In this document: positions 1 through 9,917 of the stretch, in pieces
Layout: each line of letters starts with the position of its first letter
How positions within the stretch are numbered: position 1 is the stretch's first letter
NCBI GenBank assembly: GCA_000729835.1
Contig: JFHB01000011.1
Location: 124,001-188,000, forward strand
Source of the DNA: Atkinsonella hypoxylon
Taxonomy: Eukaryota; Ascomycota; Sordariomycetes; Hypocreales; Clavicipitaceae
Direction of reading: 5' to 3'
Length of the DNA: 64,000 bases
The notes under the pieces: generated by a model
Database searches by the model: none
What the model saw: only the letters and a program-made list of their open reading frames with translations
Told to the model about the DNA's origin: nothing
Program-made: the position numbers and the translations under genes

Positions 1-165
1 TAACGCACGAAACTAACGGATTCGTAAGCTACATCATTCCTGGCTTGGGGGATTTCGGCGATAGATTCTACACGATCTAGGCTGCAAAATCTTTCGGATT
101 GTAGGTTTGCAGGCATCGTTGCAATCTAGTTGCAAGGCGTTGCGATGTCCCGCTCCTACAGTCAA

Positions 166-760
166 TTATTGGTAGTCGTCTTCGTCGTCTTCATTTGCAG
201 TTATTCCTTCGCCGCCATAGCCTTCTTCATCTGCTCTAGTAATTCTGTCACTTTGGCCTCGTTTCAGCGACCTGAGTGTCTTGGCTGAGCCCTCGTATGT
301 GCTGTTCGTAGTATCTGCTTTCGCGACTGCATCTAATAAACTAAGTTAATAGCCATATCGAGGTTTGGCGCAGTTTTGCATCGTCCCACCTGCAGCATCA
401 ACCCACTCGCCATACACATCGACGGCGGCAGAGAGATCTATAATCGATGATGGTCAAGTCAGCGCTTCCAAATTCGCGTTTCCCCGAGTTGAACTTGGGT
501 ACGGACAATTTATAGCACACTGGAATTTTTGCCCACAAACTCGACAATCCAGCTGTCCAACTCCTGCTTTTCTGTCTAGCTTCACGCTGACAGACTTTTC
601 GTGATTGCAGAATAAGCAGGTGAATGTAGACGGTAGCGGATCAGACTAAACTTCAAATCAGAAACAAGTCGGGAATCTCATCGAAAATGGGAATCTCATC
701 GGGCTAAAACACCTTTTTTGGCCCCATGAGCTTTCGCGATGACTTCTTGCGCTTCCCCAT
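166..760 (-). CDS. ELF1: Transcription elongation factor Elf1 (ELOF1 family)
   Basis: Small nuclear zinc-ribbon protein that travels with RNA polymerase II and helps elongation through chromatin. The spliced product is 133 aa, close to the family norm plus an acidic tail. It opens with the basic MGKRKKSSRK tail (residues 1-10), followed by a four-cysteine zinc ribbon: CLFC, then CRVC about 20 residues later. The family block ending in VDVYGEWVDAADAV comes next, then a C-terminal Asp/Glu-rich tail ending DDEDDYQ. Four exons on the minus strand: 760-713, 645-507, 437-390 and 332-166 (sum 402 nt, in frame). The donor of intron 2 reads GTCCGT, which is unusual, but it is the only join restoring the family's AINYLSAAVDVYGEW stretch. 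The gene is divergent from URC1. Identification rests on near-complete match to the family pattern. Confidence 0.93.
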
Positions 761-1460
761 CGTGATGTGTGGTTGCGGGTTGAACAAAGCGTTTGATGGA
801 GAGAAATTGGATTCTTAGATCAAGTATGCGAGAGGGAGTAATAGGTGTTGTAGAAAAGACATAGGAAGCGCCATGTTAGGATTGGCATTATCGATAAGCA
901 CGAGGGAGGGAGTCTCCCTGCTGTTTCCGTGACAGGGTATTTGGATACTGTCTACCCCACGAATGGGCTTATTGCTTCCTGCGTCAAGAAAACAATTGCC
1001 CAAGTACTGCTAACGATATCTTTGCCACAGACGAAGTGCCCTTTTCAGAGTGCGGATGCTCGTGCGGCGCTTAACTGGTCGCTGTTGGGTCTAAGCCGTC
1101 ATCGTTTACGGGGTAGCGTGGAAAATGTGCGAGGTCCTGATTATTTCTGTGTGACGTGTCGCTGAGTGGCTTTGGTGACCGCCTTTTGGGCTACAAGCCT
1201 GAATCGTATCAAACCGTCCTGATTTCTCGGTGTCTGCCGCTGTCGCTGAGCTATCAATGGCAGGATAGCTGCAAACAAGGAGGGGTCTTCCGCGTCCGGG
1301 CTAAGCCGCCTCCTCTATATTGATATGGTGGTCCCATGTCTGTGAAAATATCCAAGCAATGTCTTTTTCCCCTCTCGTTGCTGGTAACTCGTATCTTCCA
1401 CATCATCTACCCTCATCCACCACCCACATCGGACCTATTTAGGTGATTTCTTTCGCAAAT
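761..1460. other. Divergent intergenic region between ELF1 and URC1
   Basis: About 700 bp separating the ELF1 start (leftward) from the URC1 start (rightward), presumably carrying both promoters. Pyrimidine-rich stretches just before the URC1 start (about 1370-1440) look like a 5' leader. Short open frames here (for example 929-1165) show no family resemblance. I see no RNA gene or clear repeat. Confidence 0.5.
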
Positions 1461-4175
1461 ATGGCCCCGAGTCTTACGGATTCCGCCATTTTAGACACCC
1501 TCCGCCACATTGAACAGACCCAAGCACAGCTACTAGCTTCGGTTGAAAGTCTGACGGAAAGAGTGAATGATGCCCAAGAAACCAAGAATATCATTGCCTC
1601 TCCGGCTCACGCGGTGACTGATGTCCTCGGCCATGAGGCATCCTACGCCACGTCGAGCTCAGAGACACCTCATCAGGAATCCAAGGACAGTGGTAATGCG
1701 CCGATGCAATCTGTTGTTGCTGCGACAGGGTCTCGATCAAATTTGACATCTCGCATCGTTCTCACGTATGTCATTCTTATGCCGGCATAAATCCGCAATC
1801 TCGAGACCAACCGATATTTAGCACGTATCCGAAGCAAATTGGAATCAACCCCGTGGCAATGAACTGGGGCAATCCAGACCCTCTGAAACGTGGTCCAGTT
1901 GTAGTTTCTCGATCTCCCTCTACTATAAGACGTCGCAATGGTGCGTATTGAAGTTAAATTTGCGAGAGTCACAAAAGATCGAATACCAGAAGCTAACTCT
2001 CATATCTGTGTATGAATGCAGCTATCGGAGGTGTGTTTAAAAGTCATTCCTTACTTGGTAATTCTCTCTAATGTAGAACTAAATTTCTCTCTATATCAGC
2101 CCAGTAAGGACGCCTTCGTAACACAGTAAATCAGTCAGGAAATGTACTGACGAGCCAACATAGCGGGGGATCTTACGCCATATACTATGCCCTGGCTGTC
2201 GCGAGTAAAGAACTTAATATCGATCACAGGTCAGTAGTTTTTTTGGCTTATCTACAGATTTGACCATTACATACTGACTCTCGACGCTCGCTTGAAAAGA
2301 CCTGATTTTACAAACACTGAGCCCGCTTCTCAGATTGGTCCTTTTCCTAATTGGGGCAACCCTCGCAAGATCGTCGCAATGGATCCTTGGGGTCATTTGA
2401 CGCCTTGGATATTCAAAGATATCCTTGGACAAGAGAAAGGTAACTCATTTGGACCTGAATTCTGTTCTTATCTTAACAGAGATAGTTGATCTACGGCCGA
2501 CAATTGCCATTACTAAAGCTCACATGAGAGTACGCACTCATCCTTTCCCGGACCGCGACATGTTTGAATACATTTTACATTTTACATTCATTTAATCTTT
2601 GACTAAAATTTTTAGCTCCCGGAGCTCGAAGACAGCATTAAAAAAGGACGAATGTGAGAATCAATTTGTTCCCCTAGTTAGTTTTGAGTACTAATGATCT
2701 TCCAAGCGTACCGGACGGTAAAGTATGCTTGAATGAGCTAGGCGAGCTCGCTGTTACCAAATTTGCTGTTGAACCAGTAAGTTATCCTATACTGAAATGT
2801 CTGCTATTTCCTTCGTCGTGACCGTAGCGGCAGGTTTGGTACCTTCCGGGAGTTGCGGAAAGATTCAGTATCGGTGAGTCCGGGTTTCTCTTCACTTTGA
2901 ATAAATATTTTCTGACGCCAAGCAGATGAGGGAACGCTTCGTCGATCGCTTTTTGAGCACACAGGTGGCAGCTATCCCGAAGTTCGTATTATAGTTGAAG
3001 AAGTGGAATATATTGGTCCCTGTTGCTGACAACGTGTAGCTTATCACTCGTGGTGATATTAAAGTTTTCTTGCCCCCAATCGGTGTGCAACTATTCCTAT
3101 CTTCAACCATTCTTACTCACTGTGTGGGCTCTAACGAATTCAAGGCGGATTGACGGTATATTGCTTTGGAAATCCAGAGAAGATGTCTGATGAAAGTGTT
3201 CGACTGTCCTTACGAATCCATGACGAGGTGTGAGATGACCCGCTTCAAGGACATGCATGGCCACAGCTTACTGTAATAGTGCAATGGAAGTGACGTATTC
3301 GGTTCTGATATATGCACATGTCGTCCATATCTCATCTTTGGTATCGAGGAAGCTGTTAGAGAAGCACAAAATGGCGGAAGTGGTGTGGTGATCTATTTCA
3401 GAAAAGAGGGTAGGGCACTGGGCGAGGTTACGAAGGTAGAGTGATTATATCCCATCGTTGACCCCTAACTAGCCTTACCCTCTTATCTATCATCTTAAAT
3501 CAGAAATGGCTGACCTGAACTCACAGTACTGTGCGTATTAATACGAGCACCTCTTCTTACTGGGTCCGAAACTGAAACTAACCATCGCAAGTGGTGTACA
3601 ATGCTCGTAAGCGAGGCCAAGATCGCGCGTCTGACTACTTCCTGAGGACAGAAAACATAGCTGGGGTAAAGGATATGCGTTTTCAAGCTCTGATGCCAGA
3701 TATTCTGCACTGGCTTGGCATCAAGAAGATTGATAGAATGCTAAGCATGAGCAAGTCAGTGTTTTTGTGGGCGCTTGTCATCACATCTTGGTATAGCACT
3801 GACTAGGTATGACAGCATGAAGCATGATGCTATAGTGGAACAAGGGTATGTTGTGTCGAGCACTTCTGGCCCATGGAGTTTGGTGTAAGCTAACAATGAA
3901 AGCAGCATTCCTATTCTAGAACGGGTCGAGCTGCCCGTGGAACTGATACCTGCTGATTCCAGGGTCGAAATTGATGCGAAAATAACCGCGGGTATGTCCG
4001 ACGCGCACGACATGATTCCAAATACTGACAATGAAAACCAAGGATATTTCACTGCCGGAAAACGTCTCACAGCCGAGGAACTTCAATCTGTTCAGGGTCG
4101 CATGTGGGAGGAGTAAGTTGAGCTATACGATCTGCCTGCGACACTCGCTAACCATCACATAGCATTGACCACTGA
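1461..4175 (+). CDS. URC1: Uracil catabolism protein Urc1 (GTP cyclohydrolase II-like)
   Basis: Member of the fungal Urc1 family, required for the URC route of uracil breakdown and structurally related to RibA/GTP cyclohydrolase II. Spliced length is 514 aa. Visible blocks are MNWGNPDPLKRGPVV, IGAHGGSYAIYYALAVA, a MDPWGHL motif, the RibA-type zinc site (C-N-G-S-D-V-F-G-S-D-I-C-T-C) and KYLVYNARKRGQDRASDYF. The protein ends in RMWEDIDH. Twenty exons are needed: 1461-1765, 1822-1940, 2022-2030, 2100-2103, 2164-2229, 2300-2439, 2480-2529, 2616-2653, 2707-2776, 2834-2873, 2926-2981, 3040-3082, 3145-3227, 3280-3435, 3527-3530, 3592-3754, 3816-3845, 3906-3991, 4043-4112, 4163-4175 (1545 nt). Two are 4-nt microexons. 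The start is the ATG opening MAPSLTDS; an in-frame codon upstream at 1443 is ATT, not ATG. Catalytic activity of this family is not settled, so I claim family only. Confidence 0.9.
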
Positions 4176-6018
4176 AATCTGCTTGCGTCATTAGTGCCGC
4201 TGTATGCAGACTTTGCAGGGACCTTTTTTTGTCCACTGTCAAGACTGTGCTTTGTAACACCGTGCTTCGCGACCGGGATTTGTCACCTACATAGATATTC
4301 ACAGTATAACCTTACCAAAAATTCATTCACCATGGAGGCTGGAAGTGAAGTCGAAGGGTCGACTAGATCCGGATACACGAGTTGCCACTAATTGGCTGTG
4401 CAAGCGATATTGCTGTGACCAATCAATCCCCGTCATAGACTTTGTGTCGCTCAGCCATTGGCGCAGGTTTTTGATACATATGCCAGCTGATGATCATGAT
4501 GACATTGACACCCGACTTGATATCTATAATACCCAATGTCCAGCAATAACTGCTGCCGCAATGAGTGAAACCTGAACTTCGTATATTCTTACAAGGTTGT
4601 TCATATTGCACTAAGGCCCTTCTTCAAACGCCTGCTTTGCTGTTGTTATAACCCGATCGGCAATAATGACAAAAGCAGAATTACTCGAGGAAGCGACCGT
4701 GTCTTCAAGAAAGCACCAGAAAATCAACGAATTACTGACGCAACGACCCAAGCTCCTCAGATGTCATGCCACCGAGCCGTACATTAACACGGAGGATGTT
4801 GGCCGTGTTTCTTACAAAGAATCGCGATGCCAACCAACCGCCGCTTATCTCCTCCATCAGATGCGTATTGGTCCGTCGAAGCCGACAGATATGGAAGATG
4901 TTACCACTGAATGCTTGTCCATTGACACTCTACATATCGTGAGAGTGGATCGAGGAGATGAAGCACGTAATCCTTGTCTCGCAAATGGTATAGTGCCTAC
5001 ATGCCCAGGTAAGTGATGAGGTGCATTACATGTTAAACGATAGGTAGTTCGATTAGCTTATGAAGCATCAGATATTTATTTTAGTTTTCCAACCTATGAT
5101 GAGTCTGATATGGCCACTTGAGGCGTTTATAAGATCGAGAACCCTCTAGCACATATCTCGATAGGCTTCGAATCAAGGAAGAAATATCATATTAGACATA
5201 CACAATATTAAAACTACTGGGTTGCTTTACAGGCACGTTCTGTCAATTCCACAATGTCAACTCAGATACAGTGCCCTCTGATAGAAGCATGAGTCGTCGC
5301 AAATCACAAGCAGAAAACAAAAGATATACTGACAGGAGACCGATGCACGCTAGAGTGATATGAAAGTTAAAATCGTCTGACTGCTGTCATAAAGTGTTCA
5401 TAAATACCTAGGTAATTACTAGCTTATCTTCGGATACCCACCTCCCTGCCCACCCATATACCTCTCTCTTCGTGGACCGTAAGGCTTAGCAAATGTAGCT
5501 GCTCCGAACACCCTCTGGCTCAAGGGGGGGGACCTCAACTAAACCTTCAGCAGCCTTCACCAACAAAACATAGGATGTAGCTCTTATGTAACTATTAGCT
5601 ATCTCAGAATACCTTTTATTTCTAGGGTTTTAATTGGTACATTCCCGAAGCTTTACTTACGTTCCTCAAAGAGATAGGTGCCCCTCTAGGTGCCTCCTAT
5701 CCCTAGCACGATAAGCCCTCACAGTGTGGGTATTTACCACCCACAGAGCGCTTACCAAAAAGAGGGGTTGGCGAGAAGAAGCCTATTAAGAGAGTAGTTA
5801 GAGCATGCCTACTGGAGGCGGAGCCACGTGACCAGGTGCTTGTGAGGCGCTCTATGATGGAATAGGACTTGGCCCGGAAAAAATATTTCTCCTCTCTTGT
5901 GTCAGAAACTCGCTTAGGCCGTAGTTGGTGCACACAAGAATCAAAAATATTCTCGCCCCTCCACTAGTCCCTTTAGCATCATCAGTTTCTCCAACTGCGC
6001 ACAAGTCAGCCAGCAAAC
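4176..6018. other. Intergenic region with a possible small gene and an AT-rich relic
   Basis: Between URC1 and RPS1. The first half is the URC1 3' flank. A 116-codon ATG frame at 4666-5016 is listed separately. From about 5040 to 5700 the sequence is AT-rich with stop codons in all frames and no recognisable protein, as expected of an old decayed transposon, although I cannot name one. A single CCTAGGTAA motif occurs near 5406. The last 100 bp are the pyrimidine-rich RPS1 leader. Confidence 0.4.
4666..5016 (+). CDS. Doubtful small ORF, hypothetical protein
   Basis: An ATG-initiated frame of 116 codons with a mixed, hydrophilic composition and no recognisable domain, signal peptide or membrane segment. 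A perfect donor-like GTAAGT sits right at its end, so it could instead be the first exon of a spliced gene, but I could not find a convincing second exon. It follows the URC1 3' end on the same strand, so it may also be 3' untranslated or random sequence. Treat as unproven. Confidence 0.2.
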   Translation: MTKAELLEEATVSSRKHQKINELLTQRPKLLRCHATEPYINTEDVGRVSYKESRCQPTAAYLLHQMRIGPSKPTDMEDVTTECLSIDTLHIVRVDRGDEARNPCLANGIVPTCPGK

Positions 6019-7020
6019 ATGGCGGTTGGAAAGTGAGTGTGATCGTACTCATGTAGCGCTCACGAACCATTAATTCTAACAACGTTTAGGAACAAGAGAC
6101 TCTCTAAGGGCAAGAAAGGCCTCAAGAAAAAGACCGTTGACCCCTTCTCCCGAAAGGACTGGTATTCTATCAAGGTTTGTTATTGGTAGAATCCCATGTG
6201 CAATGAATAACTCTGCTGACAGTCTCAAGGCTCCTAGCTCTTTCAGTGTCCGGGAGTAAGTTGACATATTTTCGATAAAACGATATGCGAGCACCTCATC
6301 TCAACTAACGACAAAACGTAGTGTTGGCAAAACCCTAGTGAATCGCACGACCGGTCTCAAGAACGCGAACGATGCTTTGAAGGGTCGCATTGTTGAGGTC
6401 TCTTTGGCGGATCTGCAGAAGGATGAGGAGCACTCCTTCCGCAAGGTTCGCCTTCGCGTGGATGAGGTTCAGGGCAAAAACTGCTTAACCAACTTTCACG
6501 GCCTTGACTTCACATCTGACAAGCTTCGATCACTTGTCCGCAAATGGCAGACCCTTATTGAAGCCAACGTCACTGTTAAGACGACTGATGATTATCTCAT
6601 CCGTCTTTTTGCTATTGGTTTCACTAAGCGACGCCCTAACCAGATCAAGAAGACCACCTACGCTGCTTCTTCCCAGATTCGAGCCATCCGACGCAAAATG
6701 ACGGACATTATCCAGCGCGAGGCTTCCAGCTGCACTCTCACACAGCTGACCTCGAAATTAATTCCAGAGGTCATTGGCCGCGAGATTGAAAAGTCGACTA
6801 TTGGAATTTACCCTTTGCAGAATGTATGTGCTTATGCACAGTTTGCTTTATCCTGCTTAGCTAATTTTGACTTTAGGTGCACATTCGCAAGGTGAAGCTT
6901 CTTAAGGCCCCTAAGTTTGACTTGGGTGCTCTAATGGCTCTTCATGGAGAATCAGGGACAGATGACCAGGGCCAGAAGGTTGAGCGGGAGTTCAAGGAGA
7001 GAGTCCTGTCCGAAGTTTAA
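6019..7020 (+). CDS. RPS1: 40S ribosomal protein S1 (eS1, S3Ae)
   Basis: Component of the small ribosomal subunit near the mRNA exit. The spliced protein is 256 aa, the normal family length. It begins MAVGKNKRLSKGKKGLKKK, contains DVGKTLVNRT and LRVDEVQGKN, then LIRLFAIGFTKRRPNQIKKTTYA, RAIRRKM and KLIPEVIGREIEK, and ends in the NVHIRKVKLLKAPKFD block with a short acidic tail. Five exons: 6019-6032, 6090-6174, 6230-6255, 6322-6823, 6877-7020 (771 nt). The first exon is only 14 nt, a usual arrangement for fungal ribosomal protein genes. The acceptor of exon 3 was placed at the AAG before GCTCCT because it gives WYSIKAPS as in the family, rather than at a CAG 7 nt earlier. The gene converges on the ABHD11-like gene. 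Confidence 0.96.
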
Positions 7021-7523
7021 AAATGTGTTACGTACGAATGCGAGATAACAGAGTGACTGTTATAAATAGTGCAACCGTCCCTGGCATTGTTTTGATTATG
7101 GTGGCGTAGCATTATAGGCAGTCGGGAAGGATAATTGCCTTCCATATAGGGTTCCAAAATACTCTTTTTTTAGATCATATGTGATCCTGACATGTTGCAC
7201 GGAAAATACGAAACCCTCTACAACTACTCCCGATCTAGTGAGATACATTCATGGCCCGTGGAAGAATCTTTAACTTATTTGGTCGGATTAGAATCCTGCA
7301 TTTCATTGCTATTCTCTATGACTAGCGATTTAAGCTTCTCGAATGAGTGTCCGCCTGTGTATCATAACCCAGCCATCTGCATCAGCTCAGATGTGTTTCA
7401 ATATTCTCGACCAGTAGTATGACCAAAAAATGAACTCACGCTCTATGATGCCGCAACTGCGTGCACAGAAGTAGAGTGAGCTGCTGGCCATCGATATATT
7501 ACGATCAACACATAATATGAACA
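7021..7523. other. Convergent 3' flank between RPS1 and the ABHD11-like gene
   Basis: About 500 bp holding the two 3' untranslated regions. Open frames such as 7192-7422 lack any recognisable domain and are probably chance. I see nothing else in it. Confidence 0.4.
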
Positions 7524-8768
7524 TTAGACATCCTCTTGTAGAAAGTTTACGACAGCTATTCTCCACTTAGCGTCCACACACTGCAGTGGGTGATGGGGGG
7601 GGTATCAAACAGAAGACATACCTTCGCGAAATGCCTCCGGCTGCTCTGATATTAGCCAGTGACCAGAATCGACATCTACCAAGCGAAAGCGAGGAAAAAA
7701 TTCCCCGATTACAGGAATTGCGTCATCCGCAACGTAGTTGCTTTTCGTTCCGCGTACGAACAAGGCGGGTTTCTCAAAACGATGTTCGTCGGGTGTCTTA
7801 TATGGGAAATCGCCCAATTTGTACAAGGACTTTCCAAGGATGCCCAATGGGATGCGAAACTTTTGAATAATTCCACCGGCAGGTCTATAGAGGTTTCCAA
7901 GCAGGAATTGTCTAATTGCTACGGACTATTTTTGGTCAGTTCGAAAGTCATGGTGTATTAGGACATGCGTTCGTACCTCTTCGAAGTTTCGCAGGATCTT
8001 ATCTGCGTCAGCTTGACGGCTAACACCGGCATCTTCAATCTCTTTCATCGCTCTTATATACTTGGCAAAGTCGCTGTTTAATGCTACATCGATAGGAGCA
8101 TTATCGACCGCTACGATCTTTGAAATCATGTCAGGAGAGCGGAGAGCAAGGGTCATGGCTGTCTTAGCCCCCCTTTAAAATTTTTACTGTCATTCAGTAT
8201 CATCTAAAACTGTACCTGGAGCATTTTCAGTAGGTGAGTGTATGTATTACTTACATAGAGTGGCCGATGAGAGTGACATTGCTCAACCCATGGTCCTGGA
8301 TAAAAGCCGAAACATCTTCTGCCATAACATGATAGTCATGTTGTGGGTTGTGGGGAGACTCGCCGTGGTTTCTCAAATCCTTTGTATTGCCAGACTTGGT
8401 TAAGTGAGTCTGCTGTTGATTGCTGTACATCTTGGACGTACCACGGCGTAGACATTCACACCCAAGTCTCTTGCCAAAGCCCTATGTAAGAAAGTCTGAG
8501 TGTTTGCTATAATTTGACCATTAAAGGTGATGACCTACCTGCTGATACTTCTATTGTTTTTCTTTGATCCGAAAAGTCCATGGAGAAAAATGATCGGCGA
8601 CACTTCTTCCTTGACCTGAAGGTTGGCAGGTTTGTGTAGGTCATAGGCCAGCGGACGGACTGCCCTCGATGCTACACCAAGGACGAAATATCTTACTTGA
8701 TGTGAAATATCTACAGGCACTCTTCGCCCGCGATGCACATGGGCAAATCGAAATAGTAACATGCACAT
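7524..8768 (-). CDS. Mitochondrial alpha/beta hydrolase, ABHD11 / yeast Imo32 type
   Basis: Serine hydrolase of the alpha/beta fold, related to human ABHD11 and yeast Imo32, both mitochondrial. Markers in order: PLAYDLHKP, the oxyanion strand PIIFLHGLFGSK, DLRNHGESPHNP, the nucleophile elbow GHSMG (Ser), VAVDNAPIDV, IRQFLLGNLY, FVRGTKSNYV, and the catalytic His in DSGHWLISEQPEAF; the protein ends in VVNFLQEDV. Six exons on the minus strand: up to 8539, 8481-8442, 8379-8255, 8172-7977, 7925-7622, 7555-7524. The first ATG in frame is 8768, giving about 308 aa with a basic, hydrophobic presequence (MCMLLFRFAHVHRGRR). The open frame extends to a TAA at 8820-8822 but holds no earlier ATG, so an upstream coding exon cannot be excluded. 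A MITE begins about 80 bp upstream of this ATG. Confidence 0.87.
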
Positions 8769-8845
8769 GATATGATCCAACGAGGTGAAAGCGGTGGCGT
8801 AGCGTTGCAATGGCACTACTTACTGAGTGTGTTTGCAGTCTAGAG

Positions 8846-9285
8846 TAAGTCAGAGCAAGAGGTGTGAGCCACCTACCCTAGCAATGAGCCACCCCAATTA
8901 GGTATAGCGCGATGGGTTCTTGCGTCATGCTAACAAACGCTGACTAGCTGGAATTTATCTAAAAAAAGCGTGTTACACTCCTAATTAATCTAAATAGGTG
9001 TTTTGTTAACCTACTAACGTTAAAAAGGCGTAAAATGCGGAATTAACCAATTAAAGGGGGCAAGACGTAACTACGCTAGACTAATTTAAGTATATATACG
9101 TTAATTAGCAGCTAAGCGTTCTTCTGGGCGAATCAGCGCCTAGTATTAATGTGGTCCCAACAGCCAATCTCAGCCAATCAGAGCCCGCCAAGCAATTGAT
9201 AGGAACATGTGCCACGCCTCGCGTTATACCCAATTGGGTGGCTCAATGCTAGGGTAGGTGGCTTACACCCCTTGCTCTTGACTTA
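8846..9285. mobile_element. MITE with TA target duplication (Tc1/mariner-pogo type)
   Basis: Non-coding element of 436 bp (8848-9283) with terminal inverted repeats of about 65 bp: left 8848-8912, right 9219-9283. By eye the arms differ at about seven positions, mostly G/A transitions and single indels. Both ends begin AGTCA(A)GAGCAAG and each is flanked by the dinucleotide TA (8846-8847 and 9284-9285), the target duplication of the Tc1/mariner superfamily. The AGTCA terminus resembles pogo/Fot1-like fungal elements, so this is probably a MITE mobilised by such a transposase. The interior is AT-rich with no reading frame. It sits just upstream of the ABHD11-like gene. Confidence 0.88.
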
Positions 9286-9917
9286 ATACTGTCGGACCGC
9301 CGCGAAATTGGCACTGGGAGCCCCCACTTGATAGGTAGGTTACTTATGTTTTCATGTTATTATCCCTGAACCGAGGCGTGCTGAATGCACTACAGCACGA
9401 GATAGCTGTGGGATCAAAAGACAAGAAGTAGCCAAGCGTGGAAGCGAACCAGGCTGGAACCACCAGACCAGATCGTTCATTTCTCGCATACCTGTAGGTA
9501 ACTAATGCAAGCAGACAATCTGGCAGGGGCTCTTCACGTGCGTAAAGCAGCTTCCATTACTTGATTGACCCCGCAATACGGAGGGAGTATCGACAGTAAT
9601 GTTCCTCCTTTTTGTTTGGTATAGGAGTTGTCGCTGGAGCGGGCATGACGCTGAGAAGGTGCTATAACTAAGTTAATACATGACGAAAATGAGTGAGTGG
9701 CCAGCCTGGTTCTCTTATTAATGGGGGCCACCACCAGTGGGGCTGCCAACCTGTCCACAGCCAGATCCGAACTTCAACCCTTCGGCTTCAATGCTCCTAA
9801 TGAGACTGCATGTAACCGTGTCGTAGCCTTCATCCAGTTCCTAAAAAAATCGACACAACTAAATACCTATTCGTCACTTGACAAGGTAGAGTTCAAAGCT
9901 CACTTCAAGGGCATAAA
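9286..9917. other. SEC23 upstream region
   Basis: About 630 bp between the MITE and the SEC23 start. A 94-codon ATG frame (9697-9981) overlaps the SEC23 start in another frame and shows no domain; it is most likely chance or an upstream frame in the leader. No other structure is evident. Confidence 0.4.

Noticed and set aside
8535..8816. GTG at 8816 as the start of the ABHD11-like protein
   Set aside because: GTG initiation is not expected in fungal nuclear genes; the first ATG in frame is 8768. A 49-nt intron in this exon was also considered and dropped because it breaks the frame sum.
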